Below are positions 1 to 7,847 of a DNA stretch of 64,000 nt, in pieces; positions within the stretch are counted from its first letter, which is position 1, and each line of letters starts with the position of its first letter. Origin of the DNA: Maritimibacter sp. 55A14 (GTDB lineage Bacteria; Pseudomonadota; Alphaproteobacteria; Rhodobacterales; Rhodobacteraceae); the NCBI RefSeq assembly GCF_003122205.1, contig NZ_QEYE01000014.1, positions 24,805 through 88,804 of the forward strand, given 5' to 3'. A model generated the notes under the pieces. It searched no databases, had not been told where the DNA came from, and was given only the letters and a program-made list of their open reading frames with translations. The translations under genes and the position numbers were made by a program.

Positions 1-295
1 CGCATTTCTGGAAGATCCGGATCACCCGCGTCTCGTCGGGCGAGATGCTGTCGATATTGTTGAGATCGAAGGGCCCGACATTGCCGGCATTGTCCTCGCG
101 GAACGCGCTCTGGTCCCCGTAGGAGACCCAGACGGGCGGCAATTGCGTCGCCGTGACCTTGACGGGCAGGGGATCGGCGCCGATCAGCATGTTGGTCAGC
201 GTGCTTTTCCCGGCGCTGAACTCTCCCATGAAGGCGATCCGGGGCTTGCGCTGTTTCACGCCGGTTCCGGGGGTCGGTATGTCAGCAATATTCAT
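1..295 (-). CDS. dynamin-like GTPase, N-terminal part (cut by window edge)
   Basis: Only the first 98 codons are present; the gene runs off the left edge. The protein begins MNIADIPTPG and has a P-loop GEFSAGKST at about residues 24-32, followed by ATQLPPVW, where a switch I threonine of dynamin-type GTPases would lie. The GEFSAGKS form of the P-loop is typical of bacterial dynamin-like proteins and distinguishes it from Ras-like GTPases. It starts 25 bases after the stop of the upstream dynamin-like gene (321-2399) on the same strand, so the two are probably co-transcribed. Bacterial dynamins often act as pairs on membranes. Here that role is inferred from pairing alone, because the membrane-binding half is outside the window. 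Confidence 0.8.
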   Translation of the reverse strand, partial: MNIADIPTPGTGVKQRKPRIAFMGEFSAGKSTLTNMLIGADPLPVKVTATQLPPVWVSYGDQSAFREDNAGNVGPFDLNNIDSISPDETRVIRIFQKC

Positions 296-320
296 CTTGA
301 AAACACCCTCTTACTGATGG

Positions 321-2399
321 TCACGCGGCGTTGCAGGTCAGGGAATCCATGGTGCCCCGGATGGCGTCGAGACGTTCCTTGGTCGCCCGGCCGCCGAAAA
401 TTTCCTCCAGGCTTGCGCGGCCGCCTTCACCGGGCTCGCCCAGGCTCGTCAGCATGCTGCGCTGTTCGGACAGGAAATCCTTCAGCGCCGCCGTAAGGTC
501 GTTGCGGACCGCTTCGATATGGGCCGATTTGAGGTCCACGAGCATCGGGTCGGTTTCGGCCTTGATCATCTTGTAGAACGCTTCTGCATAGGCTTGATAG
601 CCGCGCCGGCGCTGCCACCAGCTACGCCACCAGTTGCCGCGGATATCCAACGCAATGGTCTGGTCGATCGACACCGGCGGCGGGATGCGCGGCGTGCCGG
701 GGGGGGCGATCTTGAATTCGTCCTCGATCTCGAAGGCCCGCCGGTAGAGATCGGCGACGTCCGACGCGGCATCGCCGAACACGGTCTTCGTGCAGCGCTG
801 CAGCTTGGTGCCGAACACCTGATAGGCCGAGCGCAGTAGCAGCCGCAGGCCCGTCGGCTCGTAGCTCCAGATCTTTTCCTCGCCATGCTTTTCCAGATGG
901 CCGATGAGCGAGGCCGTGGCGCGTTCCAGGAAATTCGCATGGGCCCGGTCCAGGCGGTTGTGGTAGCCCGCGACCATGGTGTCGAATTCTTGTGCGAGCC
1001 GATCGAGGCTCCGGGCCTCGATCCGGTCGAGTTCGGCGTTCAGCGCCGCCTTGTCCAAATGCAAGATGCGCGGGGCGTTGCCGTCGCCCGCAGCCACGAA
1101 CTCGCTGGCCGCCTGGACGCCCTTCGTCAGGTTGCCGGCGCTGCGCGCGACACGGTCGATCATCTCCTGGCCCACGCTTTCGGAAATCCGCTCGGACAGC
1201 GCGCTGAAGAGGGCCGGCAGGCCGGAAATGTGCCAGACGGTTTCCAGCGGCGAGCCGTTCAGCTCGCCGTTGCGCAGCACGCTTTCGGCCCAGTTCAGCA
1301 GGGCCTCGGCGCTTTCCCGCGTCAGGGCGCCCAGCGATCCGGAGAGCGCGTTGAGCGCCCAGTAGGCACTGCCGAATATGATCTGCGCATCCGCCGGGCC
1401 TTCGTGTTTCTTGAGGGTCTGCCGGATGGCGTCGCGGATTTCCGGGATCTGCTTGGCCGGGTCGGCGAGTTCGTCGATCCGGTTGACGAAGATCACGACC
1501 TCCCGCGACTTGATGCTGGAGATCAGGCGGATCAGCGCCATGTCCACCGACGAGAGCGCCTGATGCGCCGACAGCACGACCACGCAGATGCGGCTCTCGC
1601 GGATCGAACGGATGGTGATCTGCTCGCGCATCATGAAGGTATCGTTGACCCCCGGCGTGTCGCGGACACAGAGCTTTAGCGGCAGTTCGGCGCGCCGCAG
1701 ATGGAGATCGGCGGATTTGGTGATATCCGCGAAACGGCCCTGATGGGCCGAGGCCGGATCGTCATCCTCCTCGGCGTCGAAATCGTCGCCGAGGCAGACA
1801 TAGCGCTCGATCAGGTCCTCGTCGAAACTGCTGTATTCGTGTTCCTGGCCCAGCAGCATCTCGAAGCGGCGCCCCAGCCGGTTACGGGTCTTCTCACGCA
1901 TTGCCTCGATCTGCCGGTGGACTTTTTCCAGTTCCTCGTCTGCGCCCGCCCGGCTTGCCAGTTCGCCCAGCCGTCCGCCTTTCTCCACCAGCCGCGACCA
2001 TTCCTCGTCGTCGAAGAAGCGGAAGGTGGCACCGTTTGCGGCGCGTGGCGCTTCGGGGTCGAGGTGGAGGGACGTCACCACCGAGGTCCAGGGGTTCACA
2101 TCGGCGGGCAGCAGGCCGGGCCGGCCGATCATCGCGTTGACCAGCGAGGTCTTGCCGGACTTGACCTGGCCGATCATCGTGATGCTGGGCTCGAAGGCTG
2201 AAAGCTGCTGTCTGAGGCGCTCTGCGCTGCCGCGGGTGGTCTCGTCGCCAATCTCCGCAAGCTCGCCCAGCACGGCGTCGAGTTCGCGCGATTTCTCCAG
2301 GAACCCCGCGAGCTTGCCGAAGCCGGACTTGAGCAGATGCGCGTTCTTCGCCTCAGCGATCACGCTGCGCATTTCGGGAGCCCCACTCTCATCATTCAT
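321..2399 (-). CDS. dynamin-family GTPase
   Basis: A 692-residue protein from the start MNDESGAPEM. An in-frame ATG 30 bases further upstream is possible, but the chosen ATG has a GGCAGG-type ribosome site. GTPase motifs are clear: P-loop GQVKSGKTS at residues 77-85, DTPG at 247-250, and NRID at 306-309 as the G4 motif. About 160 residues separate the P-loop from DTPG, including an acidic run (DAEEDDD), which is long for a simple GTPase. The C-terminal half is helical, as expected for a stalk, and carries a tryptophan- and arginine-rich patch (GNWWRSWWQRRRG) that could touch membrane. It lies between a P-loop GTPase gene and a second dynamin-like gene on the same strand. A membrane-remodelling role is inferred. 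Confidence 0.8.
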   Translation of the reverse strand: MNDESGAPEMRSVIAEAKNAHLLKSGFGKLAGFLEKSRELDAVLGELAEIGDETTRGSAERLRQQLSAFEPSITMIGQVKSGKTSLVNAMIGRPGLLPADVNPWTSVVTSLHLDPEAPRAANGATFRFFDDEEWSRLVEKGGRLGELASRAGADEELEKVHRQIEAMREKTRNRLGRRFEMLLGQEHEYSSFDEDLIERYVCLGDDFDAEEDDDPASAHQGRFADITKSADLHLRRAELPLKLCVRDTPGVNDTFMMREQITIRSIRESRICVVVLSAHQALSSVDMALIRLISSIKSREVVIFVNRIDELADPAKQIPEIRDAIRQTLKKHEGPADAQIIFGSAYWALNALSGSLGALTRESAEALLNWAESVLRNGELNGSPLETVWHISGLPALFSALSERISESVGQEMIDRVARSAGNLTKGVQAASEFVAAGDGNAPRILHLDKAALNAELDRIEARSLDRLAQEFDTMVAGYHNRLDRAHANFLERATASLIGHLEKHGEEKIWSYEPTGLRLLLRSAYQVFGTKLQRCTKTVFGDAASDVADLYRRAFEIEDEFKIAPPGTPRIPPPVSIDQTIALDIRGNWWRSWWQRRRGYQAYAEAFYKMIKAETDPMLVDLKSAHIEAVRNDLTAALKDFLSEQRSMLTSLGEPGEGGRASLEEIFGGRATKERLDAIRGTMDSLTCNAA

Positions 2400-2579
2400 C
2401 TGGTACCTGCCAACACCTTCCAAGAACACTTATTTGCGACGCGCCGGAAACCATTTCCCGGAATTTCGCGGAATAGTCGCCGCGCTGCGTGAGCGCAGAC
2501 TCGTTCCCGCCCATTAACCGCATGTAAGTTGGCAATTCTGAGGCGTTTTTCCGGCGAGAAGTGACGGGTTTTGTGGATT

Positions 2580-3902
2580 TCAGGCCGTGAGCCCGGTTTC
2601 GATATCGCGCCTGAGTTGAAGCAGCAGCGTAATCGCGTCCTCGGCTTGCTCGCCCCCCTCTTCGAGGCGCAGCAGGAGCATGAGTTCCGACGCTTCCATC
2701 ACGTCCTCATGCAGCGGTGAGGGTTCGGCGTCCTCGGGCTCGTGCTCCATGAAGAGATCGGCAATTTCGTCCATGGTCTCGGTGCATTGGCCCAGAACCG
2801 CGCCGAAGGCATCGTCCTCCGATGCCTCCAGTTCCCGTGACAGGGTCTCAGCGCGCGCCCGCAGAAGCGCTGCCGCGGCCGCGTGCGGGGCGGGTGATGC
2901 CGCTTCGCCGGCCGAAGGCTCGGCAACAGGCGGTGCCGGCGGGGGGGCGGCGGCCTCGGCAGTCTCCGGCGGTGCCCGGTCGGCGGCGGGAGCGCGCGGC
3001 GGCGCGGCCGGAGCGGGCTCGGGGGCTGTCACGGGTGTATCCGCGGCGGGGTTCGGCGCCGAGCCCAGCTGTTTCGATGTTTGCCCACCATAGCGGCGCA
3101 GCAGCAGAGCCGCATTGTCGATATCGGCGCGGCGGCCCTGTTCGACATGCTTGAGGACCCCGTCGATCAACGCCCTGCCGCCGCTGGCGTAAAGTGCGGC
3201 GTCGTCCACCGATCCCTCGCGTTCCAGCGCCGCCAGCGCCTGGAGCGTGGCAACGGGCTGGATCATGAAGAACTCGACGTCGATCACGTCTTCCAGATCG
3301 GCGAGTTGCTGCGCAAGCTGTCGGCGCTTGTGCAGCAGGTCCGCCTTGGTCAGGGCGAGGAAACCGTGATCCTTCAGCCGGTCCGGAACCTGTGCCCAGA
3401 GTTCGCGTTCTGCGAGCGAAAACTCCTGCGTGCACCAGATCATGATATCGGCCCGCGCGGCCCCGTATTCGAGGGCGCGGCGCTGGCTCTCCCCGGAGGC
3501 GCCGGAAACCACTTCCAGAAGGCTCATGCGTTCGAGCACCGGCAACGGCGCCTCGACGACGATCCCGGCGGCCTGGGACGCCTCGGGCGCGTCCAGCGCG
3601 ATGCCGTCCAGCGCCGTCTCGTTGCCGTCCCGGTCACTGAGGAGCGTCCTGTGCGACGATCCGTGCCTCAGGCGCAGGCTGGGCAGGCCGGCGCCGTCGG
3701 CGATCACGCTGCGCCCGGCGAGCATGTTGAGGAGCTGGGACTTGCCGCTGCCCGGCAGTCCGGCCACCGCGACCCGCACTGGCGAGGCCAGCCGCTGCGC
3801 CAGGCTCTCGCCAAATCGCTGAGCGGCGCGCGGCAGGGTGCCGGCCGCCAGCAACGGGGCCAGTTCCGACAAAATGGACTTTGCGGCACTGTCGCTATTC
3901 AT
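2580..3902 (-). CDS. P-loop GTPase with Pro/Ala-rich linker
   Basis: A 440-residue protein with a P-loop GLPGSGKS at residues 48-55 and a G4 motif TKAD at 185-188, so it is a GTPase rather than an ATPase. No classical DxxG motif stands out. Residues of roughly 275-340 form a Pro/Ala-rich, probably disordered linker, followed by an acidic helical C-terminal domain of about 100 residues. Its ATG shares one base with the TGA of the upstream PP2C gene (TGATG), so the two are translationally coupled. About 180 bases separate it from the next gene downstream, leaving room for an internal promoter. I do not recognise a named family. Control by the kinase/phosphatase pair encoded just upstream is an inference from coupling. 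Confidence 0.75.
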   Translation of the reverse strand: MNSDSAAKSILSELAPLLAAGTLPRAAQRFGESLAQRLASPVRVAVAGLPGSGKSQLLNMLAGRSVIADGAGLPSLRLRHGSSHRTLLSDRDGNETALDGIALDAPEASQAAGIVVEAPLPVLERMSLLEVVSGASGESQRRALEYGAARADIMIWCTQEFSLAERELWAQVPDRLKDHGFLALTKADLLHKRRQLAQQLADLEDVIDVEFFMIQPVATLQALAALEREGSVDDAALYASGGRALIDGVLKHVEQGRRADIDNAALLLRRYGGQTSKQLGSAPNPAADTPVTAPEPAPAAPPRAPAADRAPPETAEAAAPPPAPPVAEPSAGEAASPAPHAAAAALLRARAETLSRELEASEDDAFGAVLGQCTETMDEIADLFMEHEPEDAEPSPLHEDVMEASELMLLLRLEEGGEQAEDAITLLLQLRRDIETGLTA

Positions 3903-4840
3903 CAGCCCTCATTCCTAGAAAACGCCAGTCCGCGCAAGGAGAAAAGCCCGCGCATCAGCGACGGGCGCCGTGCCGCCGCAGTTCCCGCGTCGCGGTGTTC
4001 GGGGATGAATCTGGCTTCGGCGGTATCGGGCAGGGTATGTTCGGCAAAGCGCGGCGGCGCCGCGCGCACGACCGACAGCGCGACATTGTCCTGATCGTCG
4101 TAATCCTGCTGGCGCAGCGCGTCGAGCAGGGCATGGGCAATCTCCCGGCTCGTCTTGTAGCGGTGGACCTTGAGTATCTCCCCGATCACGTCGTGGGGCA
4201 GGAATTGCAACCCGTCGCTGGCGGCGATGAGAAGGTCGTCCTCGAGCAGCGCCAGTGGCTCCGCCGGGCAGTCGATCCGCGGGATGTCCCCGCCGCAGAG
4301 CACGGAGGTCAGGCAGTTCCGGTCGGGATGCGCGCGGGCCTCCTCTTCGGTCATCCGGCCAGCCCGCGCCAGCATGTCGATCTGCGGCCCTGCGGAATGA
4401 TCCTCGTTGATCTGTCGCAACGCGCCGTCCCGGAAGAGGTAGAGCGGCGAGTCGCCCACCGATATCCAGAAGAGCCGGTCCTTCACGAATGCCAGCGCCA
4501 GAAGGGTCGCACCCATGCCGCGTGTCTCTGCCTGGCCCTGGGAATGGGCCCGGATGCAGGCATTCGCCGCGTGCGCGACCTCGCACAGGATCTGCGGGGC
4601 GCCGTCCTCGAAAGCGGCGACATTGCCGCTGCGCAGTTTCAACTCGCTGAACACTTCTGTCACGGCGATCTTGCTGGCCACGTCGCCCGCGGCGTGGCCG
4701 CCCATGCCGTCGGACAGCACCACGAACCCCATGTCGCTGCCGATCGGGAAATCGGTGATCAGCGCGTCTTCCTGGTGGTCGCGACGGCCCTGGCTGATCG
4801 CCGCCGCCGCGTCAAACCCGCTGTCACAGGTTCGCAACAT
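3902..4840 (-). CDS. PP2C-family Ser/Thr protein phosphatase
   Basis: A 312-residue protein, all of it a PP2C catalytic domain. Motifs in order are RRDHQEDA near residue 20, SDGMGGHAAGD at 43-53 (metal-binding Asp44 and Gly45), GDSPLY, TSVLCGG, ASDGL and DNVAL close to the end. All expected metal ligands appear present. It has no membrane segment or signal peptide, so it should be cytosolic. The first 17 bases overlap the end of the FHA gene and its stop overlaps the next GTPase start. This places it between the FHA adaptor and the GTPases. It probably reverses phosphorylation by the kinase at 5968-7386; the substrates are unknown. Confidence 0.92.
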   Translation of the reverse strand: MLRTCDSGFDAAAAISQGRRDHQEDALITDFPIGSDMGFVVLSDGMGGHAAGDVASKIAVTEVFSELKLRSGNVAAFEDGAPQILCEVAHAANACIRAHSQGQAETRGMGATLLALAFVKDRLFWISVGDSPLYLFRDGALRQINEDHSAGPQIDMLARAGRMTEEEARAHPDRNCLTSVLCGGDIPRIDCPAEPLALLEDDLLIAASDGLQFLPHDVIGEILKVHRYKTSREIAHALLDALRQQDYDDQDNVALSVVRAAPPRFAEHTLPDTAEARFIPEHRDAGTAAARRPSLMRGLFSLRGLAFSRNEG

Positions 4841-5933
4841 GGTCCTCGTCTTCGGAAGCCGTGGTGTTCCAGTCGAACGCCTCGCCGCAGAAGGCCACGA
4901 AGCGCAGCGTCGTCTCGCCGATCCGGATCAGGTCACCATCGGCCAGCGGTTCGGTGCTGAGCACCGGCATGTCGTTGAGCCGCACGATATTGGCCTTGCC
5001 GCTGTGGCCTAGGAAGTGTTTGCGCTGTTCCGCGTCATAGGCGACCACAGCATGATTGCTGCGCGAGATGCTGGAATCTCCGAAATCCAGCCTTACGGCC
5101 TGGTCGTCGCCGCGGCCGATCTGCGAGACACCGTTGAAAAGCGTGAAGGATGCCCCCCGGCCGGGGCCCGCGATGACCACGATCCAGCCCACCGGGTAGA
5201 GTTGTTCCTCCTTCGCGGTGCCCTCGATGGCTGCCGCGAACGGATCGGTTTCGGTCCGGTTGCTGTGCTCGAACCCCAGAAGCCGGGTCTTCACGCGCCC
5301 CGCGCGACGCCCGCTTTGTGTGGCGGACGCGGCCGGCACTTCGACGATCTGGGCGGCGGTGGCGCCATCTTCGGGTTCCGCACCGAACCGCCCGGTGATC
5401 ACCTCCGTATTGGCGCGAAGGCGGCGTTGCGGTGTCGCCATCGGGGCTTCGGGCTCCGCTTCGGTAAGGGCCGCGGCGACCGGTTCGGGGCGGCCGTACT
5501 CCTGCCGGGGGAGAGACTGCTCCGCGTCGCCGCCTTTGGCCTCGGCCAGTTGCCGGCGCAGGAGGTTGATCCGCTTGTCGAAGCCGTCGGAACTGTCCTG
5601 ATCGGCTTGGGGGGTAGCGGCGCCGCGCTCGTGACCCAGCGCGTGAAGATCAAGCGACTCGTCTTCTAGGTCGTCAGCCTCGGCGATGGCGGGCTCGCCT
5701 TCTGGTTCGGCCGCGTCGGGCGCCGGTTCCGCGGCCATTTCGACGTCGTTGGGCGCGTCCTCCCGAGCCGCGCCTTCCAGCTGCGTGCTTTCGCGAAGCC
5801 GCTCAAGGATCGAGGCGGCGATGTCGTCGTCGGCCCAGTCCTCGGCCGCGTTCATCGCATCCTTCCGGGAAGTCGGCTCATCCGGATCCGCGTGGACGGC
5901 CTCATCTTTCGAATTGCGTCTGAAGAATTTCAT
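4824..5933 (-). CDS. FHA-domain phosphothreonine-binding protein
   Basis: A 369-residue protein. Residues 1-245 are acidic, low in complexity and probably disordered. Residues 248-348 form an FHA domain with the expected phosphopeptide-binding residues: GRG at 273-275, SISR at 288-291 with His294, and Asn320 in VRLND. FHA domains bind phosphothreonine, so this is a likely adaptor or substrate for the kinase encoded 34 bases upstream. The segment just before the domain (TRLLGFEHSNRTETDPF) has threonines that could be phosphorylated. It sits second in the operon and overlaps the phosphatase start by 17 bases. Fha/kinase/phosphatase trios occur in type VI secretion loci, but no secretion component is present here. 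Confidence 0.9.
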   Translation of the reverse strand: MKFFRRNSKDEAVHADPDEPTSRKDAMNAAEDWADDDIAASILERLRESTQLEGAAREDAPNDVEMAAEPAPDAAEPEGEPAIAEADDLEDESLDLHALGHERGAATPQADQDSSDGFDKRINLLRRQLAEAKGGDAEQSLPRQEYGRPEPVAAALTEAEPEAPMATPQRRLRANTEVITGRFGAEPEDGATAAQIVEVPAASATQSGRRAGRVKTRLLGFEHSNRTETDPFAAAIEGTAKEEQLYPVGWIVVIAGPGRGASFTLFNGVSQIGRGDDQAVRLDFGDSSISRSNHAVVAYDAEQRKHFLGHSGKANIVRLNDMPVLSTEPLADGDLIRIGETTLRFVAFCGEAFDWNTTASEDEDHVANL

Positions 5934-5967
5934 GGCGTCTTTTCCTTTTCTCGTCGCTCCGCCTGCC

Positions 5968-7386
5968 TCAGGCCCGGAGCACTGCTCTCAGATTTCTGCC
6001 GAAGCGGCCCAGGAGGCTGCGGGGCGGCGGTTTCGGGGCTTTTGGTTCCGCGTCCGGATCGGGCGTCCCGTCGGGCGCGCCCGCAAGGTCGCGTGCTGCC
6101 TGTGCGGGGACGTCGGCCGGCGGCGGAGTGGTACCTGCCGCCGCGGCCGCCTCGGTCCCGTCCATGCCGGTGAGCGACTCTGATGCGTCCGGGTCGTCTT
6201 CCGCGTTGTTCCCCGCGAGTTCGCAGGCCTCGTCTTCTTCTTCCTGGCCGAGAAGCCAGTCTTCCTCCAGTTGCCAGGAGAAATAGGGCTTTTTGACCTC
6301 CTCCTCGGGCGGCGCCGTCTCCATCGCCTTCTTGCGTTCCTCTTCCTGCTGGCACGCTGCCAGAACAGCCTCGTTGGTCTCCGCGACAAGGCGGGAGATG
6401 GTCCGCACCACGGTTATGTCGCTGTTGCGCGCCCGCGCACAGGGCGCCGCCTGCGCCGTATCGCCGGCGATGAGGTCGAGCCATTCCTTCGCCGATTGCG
6501 GGCGTTCGCTGGGAAACAGGTTCATCGCCTTGTCGACCGCCGCAAGGAAGGCGGGGTCGTATCCGGTCAGCCTTCCAGCCAGCGGAACATAGGGATCGTC
6601 CTTCTTTTCGGCCACGGCGGCAAGGCGCATCTGGCTGTTGGGCGGGGCCTCGCCGGTTATCAGGTGACAGAAGGTGGCACCCAGCGAATAGAGGTCGCTG
6701 CAAGGGGCTTGCGGTCCGTCGGATATGTAGAATTCATGCGGCGAGTAGCCGTCCTTGACCACATGCAGCGCCGAAAGCACGCGGCTTTTCTTGGAAGCCT
6801 GCTCGCGCGCTGCGCCGAAATCTATCAGGACGGGTTCGCCCGACCGGTCCAGCAGGATATTGTCGGGGGAGATGTCGCGGTGCAGCAGCGCGTGTTCATG
6901 GACGTGGCCGATGGCGTCCAGGAGCTTCGCCAGCATAGCGCTGATCTGGCTTGGGGGCAGGGCGAACCCGTCATCCCCGATGATGTCGAGCAGGTCGTCG
7001 CCCTCGATGAAGTCGAGCGCCATATAGGCGGTCTCGTTATCCTCGAAGACCTGGTGCACGCCGACGATGTTGGGATGACGCACGCTGGCCAGGCGGCGGG
7101 CTTCCTGCACGAAGAGGCGCACGACCGAGCGGAAATCCTCCTGATGTGCGCGGGAGCGCGGGCGGACGTTGTCCTTCTCCCGGCTGCACAGCGAACCCGG
7201 AAAGCATTCCTTGACGACCACGATCCGGTCCAGGCTGTCGCGGGCCAGATAGGTCATGCCGAACCCGCCGACTTTCAGGAAGCTCTCAATCGTGTATTGG
7301 CCGTTCAACAGGGTTGTGCCCGGCTTGAGTTCGTCCGCAAAACCCTCCTGGGGCACGGCGACGTTTATGTTGAGTGCAGAGCTCAT
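5968..7386 (-). CDS. cytosolic Ser/Thr protein kinase
   Basis: A 472-residue protein. I chose ATG at 7386 because GGGGA lies five bases upstream; an open frame extends further but has no good start. Kinase landmarks are GGFGMTYLA at 40-48, VVKE with Lys59, HRDISPDN at 169-176 and DFG at 189-191, followed by SDLYSLGATF, equivalent to the αF region. The catalytic loop carries Ser where most Ser/Thr kinases have Lys (HRDxKPxN). Residues beyond about 300 are an acidic, Pro/Glu-rich tail. No transmembrane segment or PASTA domain is visible, so it is not a surface receptor. It is the first gene of the minus-strand operon. Confidence 0.92.
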   Translation of the reverse strand: MSSALNINVAVPQEGFADELKPGTTLLNGQYTIESFLKVGGFGMTYLARDSLDRIVVVKECFPGSLCSREKDNVRPRSRAHQEDFRSVVRLFVQEARRLASVRHPNIVGVHQVFEDNETAYMALDFIEGDDLLDIIGDDGFALPPSQISAMLAKLLDAIGHVHEHALLHRDISPDNILLDRSGEPVLIDFGAAREQASKKSRVLSALHVVKDGYSPHEFYISDGPQAPCSDLYSLGATFCHLITGEAPPNSQMRLAAVAEKKDDPYVPLAGRLTGYDPAFLAAVDKAMNLFPSERPQSAKEWLDLIAGDTAQAAPCARARNSDITVVRTISRLVAETNEAVLAACQQEEERKKAMETAPPEEEVKKPYFSWQLEEDWLLGQEEEDEACELAGNNAEDDPDASESLTGMDGTEAAAAAGTTPPPADVPAQAARDLAGAPDGTPDPDAEPKAPKPPPRSLLGRFGRNLRAVLRA

Positions 7387-7847
7387 CAATCCCCATTGGC
7401 GGCTTGCGGCACGGCGAGAAACAATGATCGCGGCAGCGGCGGTCAGTTCCGATATTTGCCGGGGAATCTGACCAAATAATGGTGGCATTCTGGCGGATTG
7501 CGTTCGTATTGTGTCGGATGCGCCATGCGGTCGAAACTTTCGCCCCGCGCATGTGCCGTCATCCGACCCCGATGCGCCCGCAAGCACTGCGCCGAGGGCA
7601 AGGCGGCCCCGGCAGCCGCGGGGATCCGCTTGCCGTCGCTCCCCCGTCGTTGCGCATCCAGGGGCAAAGCCGCCTGAAGGTAGACATCCCTTCGCGGACA
7701 GCAACAATGGCGGGAGATATCTGGCGTCATCGTGATGAGTATCCGATCAATTCCTGTGCCCTGCCGCCGGCGGCAGGACGCCCGCACCGGGTGGCCGATG
7801 CGCCGAGGCGTATTTCTGGACCGCGGTTTTCGCGCTATGGCTTGATC
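7387..7847. other. divergent intergenic region (461 bases) with a GC palindrome
   Basis: This non-coding stretch lies between the kinase operon (minus) and the antiporter gene (plus), so it should hold both promoters. No convincing -35/-10 pair was seen for either side. An 18-base perfect palindrome, CCTGCCGCC followed by GGCGGCAGG, lies at 7760-7777, about 70 bases before the antiporter start. It could be an operator or a structured leader. Open frames crossing the region have no recognisable content. Confidence 0.5.

Noticed and set aside
1..7386. Type VI secretion regulation locus.
   Set aside because: The kinase, FHA and phosphatase genes fit, but no Tss, VgrG or Hcp gene is visible. The sequence to the left is unknown, so this stays an alternative.
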